Source: Chlorobiota bacterium
GTDB taxonomy: Bacteria; Bacteroidota; Bacteroidia; Bacteroidales; F082
Direction: 5' to 3'
DNA length: 7,514 nt
Assembly: GCA_030619415.1 (NCBI GenBank)
Contig: JAUXBM010000077.1
Location: 1 to 7,514, forward strand
Shown here: in pieces, positions 5,466 through 7,514 of the stretch
How the letters are laid out: every line of letters starts with the position of its first letter
How positions within the stretch are numbered: position 1 is the stretch's first letter
Translations under genes and position numbers: made by a program
Notes under the pieces: model-generated
What the model saw: only the letters and a program-made list of their open reading frames with translations
Told to the model about the DNA's origin: nothing
The model's database searches: none

Positions 5466-7214
5466 ATGCTAAGGTCACACAATAACAGCGAATTAAGAAT
5501 TGAAGATGTAAACAAAGAAATCACTCTTTCGGGATGGGTACAGCGGGTACGCGACAAAGGCGGATTGATCTGGATCGACCTGAGAGACCGTTATGGAATT
5601 ACCCAGTTACTGATGGAAGAAGGCCGGACTGATCAACATTTGATTGATACTGCCAGAACCTTGGGTCGTGAATACGTCATTCAGGCGAAAGGAAAAGTGA
5701 TTGAAAGGCTCTCAAAAAATCCAAAAATGGAAACCGGCGATATTGAGATTGACCTTGTCGAAATAAATATTTTGAATGCATCAAAAACACCTCCCTTTAC
5801 CATCGAAGACGAGACTGATGGTGGCGAAGAATTGCGTATGAAATATCGCTATCTTGATTTGCGTAGAAAGCCTCTCAGGGAAAATTTGGCGCTTCGCCAC
5901 CGCATGTCACTCGAGACCAGGAAATACCTCGACAGCATTGGATTTTTCGAGATAGAAACACCCTATTTAATCAAGTCAACACCTGAAGGTGCACGCGATT
6001 TTGTAGTACCTTCAAGGATGAACGAAGGGCAGTTTTACGCCTTGCCACAGTCGCCGCAAACGTTTAAGCAATTGTTGATGGTGGCGGGTTATGATCGTTA
6101 TTACCAGCTGGTAAAATGTTTCCGCGATGAAGACCTTCGTGCCGACCGCCAACCCGAATTTACACAGATTGACTGTGAAATGGCTTTCGTTGAACAGGAT
6201 GACATACTCGATACTTTTGAAGGTTTAGTAAGATATTTATTTAAGGAAGTTTTAGCCGTTGACATTGAAAAACTCCCGCACATGACCTATGCCGATGCCA
6301 TGAAGAAATACGGCAGTGACAAACCCGATATCCGTTTCGGAATGGAGTTTGTTGAACTGAATGATATAGCCCAAAACAAAGGTTTTAAAATATTTGATGA
6401 TGCCGAATTGGTAGTTGGAATCAATGCCGAAACTTGTGCTGGGTATTCCCGAAAGGAATTGGATAAGTTAACCGATTTTGTAAGGAAGCCACAGATTGGA
6501 GCCAAAGGTTTGGTTTATGTAAAATATAATGAAGACGGTTCGTTTAAATCGTCAGTTGATAAATTTTATTCTGCAGAAGACCTCAAAACCTGGGCGGATA
6601 AATTCGCAGCGAAACCAGGCGATTTGATGTTGGTGCTTTCAGGTGAAACTGAAAAAGTCCGCAAGCAATTGAGCGAGCTCAGGCTGGAAATGGGCAACAG
6701 GCTCGGCTTGCGTAACCCGGATGTTTTTAGACCACTCTGGGTAATTGATTTTCCATTGCTGGAGTGGGACGAAGATTCAGGAAGGTTTAATGCCATGCAC
6801 CACCCGTTTACTTCGCCAAAACCTGAGCACAAACATTTGCTGGATTCTGATCCCGGCAGTATCAATGCAAACGCTTACGACCTGGTCATTAACGGCGTGG
6901 AAATTGGCGGCGGTTCCATCAGGATACACAACCGGGAATTGCAGAAGAAAATGTTTAAAGTGCTTGGTTTTTCTGATGAAGAAGCCCAGGCCCAGTTCGG
7001 TTTTTTAATGAATGCTTTCGAATATGGTGCCCCACCACATGGTGGTATTGCCCTGGGTTTCGACAGGCTGGTTGCCTTATTCGCCGGCCAGGATTCCATT
7101 CGTGATTTTATTGCCTTCCCAAAAAACAATTCCGGCCGCGATGTGATGATCGATTCCCCATCGCCTATTGCGGATGAGCAATTGGATGAGTTGGGCTTGA
7201 AGGTAGTGGAGTAG
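5466..7214 (+). CDS. aspS: Aspartyl-tRNA synthetase (aspartate--tRNA ligase)
   Basis: This cytoplasmic class II synthetase charges tRNA-Asp with aspartate using ATP. It is complete at 582 residues, the usual length for bacterial-type AspRS. The N-terminal OB-fold anticodon-binding domain (about 1-110) starts [12 protein letters not shown] and includes [13 protein letters not shown] (21-33). Catalytic-core landmarks are STPEGARDF (171-179), the QSPQ flipping-loop region (195-198), motif 2 [14 protein letters not shown] (219-232), GGGSIRIH (481-488) and motif 3 GIALGFDRL (527-535). The bacterial GAD insertion lies at about 290-410. Start: ATG at 5466 aligns with known AspRS N-termini; the frame is open back to 5391, but that extension overlaps the lipoprotein gene's stop and is unlike the family. 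A GGA at 5457-5459 is the only weak ribosome-binding hint. A five-codon ORF overlaps the start. Residue 31 is Lys, not the His linked to relaxed tRNA-Asn charging in Pseudomonas. No defect is visible, so the enzyme should be functional. Confidence 0.98.
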   Translation: MLRSHNNSELRIEDVNKEITLSGWVQRVRDKGGLIWIDLRDRYGITQLLMEEGRTDQHLIDTARTLGREYVIQAKGKVIERLSKNPKMETGDIEIDLVEINILNASKTPPFTIEDETDGGEELRMKYRYLDLRRKPLRENLALRHRMSLETRKYLDSIGFFEIETPYLIKSTPEGARDFVVPSRMNEGQFYALPQSPQTFKQLLMVAGYDRYYQLVKCFRDEDLRADRQPEFTQIDCEMAFVEQDDILDTFEGLVRYLFKEVLAVDIEKLPHMTYADAMKKYGSDKPDIRFGMEFVELNDIAQNKGFKIFDDAELVVGINAETCAGYSRKELDKLTDFVRKPQIGAKGLVYVKYNEDGSFKSSVDKFYSAEDLKTWADKFAAKPGDLMLVLSGETEKVRKQLSELRLEMGNRLGLRNPDVFRPLWVIDFPLLEWDEDSGRFNAMHHPFTSPKPEHKHLLDSDPGSINANAYDLVINGVEIGGGSIRIHNRELQKKMFKVLGFSDEEAQAQFGFLMNAFEYGAPPHGGIALGFDRLVALFAGQDSIRDFIAFPKNNSGRDVMIDSPSPIADEQLDELGLKVVE

Positions 7215-7239
7215 AAAAACTGGCTGCCGGCTGATATGG

Positions 7240-7514
7240 TTAATTCCTGAAATAATATTCCTTCAGCCAAATTGTAAAAATTGGATCAAGTATTTCAATG
7301 ACCCCTACCCGGTCGTCAATAATCTCTTTTCCGATAAGTGCTTTTTTTATACGAATTACATTGGCAGAAGTACCCAATTGATATTTTTCAATTGTGTCTT
7401 TCGAGCTAAACATTTTCACTTTACCAATGATTGCTTTTAAAAAGTTTAACTGGGCAGAACTCAGTGACTCTGTCAGGTTTTGAAACAATAAACTTAATTG
7501 CAAAACCAATGATT
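7240..7514 (-). CDS. C-terminal end of a probable AAA-family ATPase (5' end outside the window)
   Basis: The minus-strand frame is open from the right edge to its stop codon at 7240-7242, giving 90 complete codons. A TTG at 7509 is in frame but probably internal, so the gene is best read as truncated by the window. The visible part contains a helix-rich stretch LSSAQLNFLKAIIG, then SSKDTIEKYQLGTSANVIRI, KKALIGKEII and ILDPIFTIWLKEYYF. This is the pattern of the C-terminal winged-helix domain of archaeal-type AAA ATPases that are common in Bacteroidota: LG(T/S)xxxVxxxxxxLxxKxxI followed by DPxFxxWL. The ATP-binding Walker motifs would lie outside the window and cannot be checked. Their cellular role is generally unknown. 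It converges on aspS with only 25 nt between the stop codons and no clear terminator hairpin there. Confidence 0.6.
   Translation of the reverse strand, partial: SLVLQLSLLFQNLTESLSSAQLNFLKAIIGKVKMFSSKDTIEKYQLGTSANVIRIKKALIGKEIIDDRVGVIEILDPIFTIWLKEYYFRN

Noticed and set aside
5491..5566. Evidence that AspRS is non-discriminating (also charges tRNA-Asn)
   Set aside because: The diagnostic position has Lys31 instead of His31 and no gatCAB genes are in view; sequence alone does not decide it.
7215..7239. Terminator between the convergent ends of aspS and the ATPase gene
   Set aside because: The 25-nt gap has only a gccggc palindrome and no stem followed by a T-tract.
6875..7270. Minus-strand open frame opposite the 3' end of aspS
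   Set aside because: Its composition is the antisense shadow of conserved AspRS motifs, with no protein features of its own.

Overview
This window reads as chromosomal DNA from a member of the Bacteroidota. The main evidence is a DUF4249 outer-membrane-type lipoprotein (a family I know almost only from this phylum), Bacteroidota-style promoter elements (TAnnTTTG), few recognisable Shine-Dalgarno sequences, moderate GC, and an aspartyl-tRNA synthetase that resembles Bacteroides-type enzymes from its first residues on. No tRNA, rRNA, CRISPR array, transposase, phage gene or origin is visible.

Layout, left to right. (1) 1-447, plus strand: the C-terminal two thirds of a DUF6873-type GME-fold protein, cut by the window edge. 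(2) 448-535: a convergent intergenic stretch with a CCCC/GGGG-rich repeat-like element and a perfect 11-bp hairpin. (3) 4108 down to 536, minus strand: a compact three-gene set in the order gluconate 2-dehydrogenase subunit 3-like protein, GMC-family flavoprotein oxidoreductase, Old Yellow Enzyme-like oxidoreductase. The last two overlap by 17 nt, so they are almost certainly co-transcribed and possibly translationally coupled. (4) 4109-4227: a divergent promoter region. (5) 4228-5394, plus strand: the DUF4249 lipoprotein, which has no usable ATG and probably starts at TTG or GTG. (6) 5466-7214, plus strand: aspS, complete. (7) 7240-7514, minus strand: the C-terminal winged-helix end of a probable AAA-family ATPase, cut by the right edge.

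The most interesting part is the minus-strand redox module. A GMC enzyme with a subunit-3 partner normally oxidises a sugar or alcohol and passes electrons to a cytochrome. Here no cytochrome gene is in the window and the third gene is an ene-reductase-type flavoprotein with a four-cysteine tail. The GMC protein keeps its FAD-binding fold and a three-cysteine motif that could hold an Fe-S cluster, yet both canonical catalytic residues (His, and His/Asn) appear replaced (Leu497, Thr540). The subunit-3 protein has an RK instead of an RR in its Tat-like motif, leaving the compartment of the complex open. Together these point to a non-standard dehydrogenase system of unknown substrate. The remaining genes are ordinary or housekeeping.
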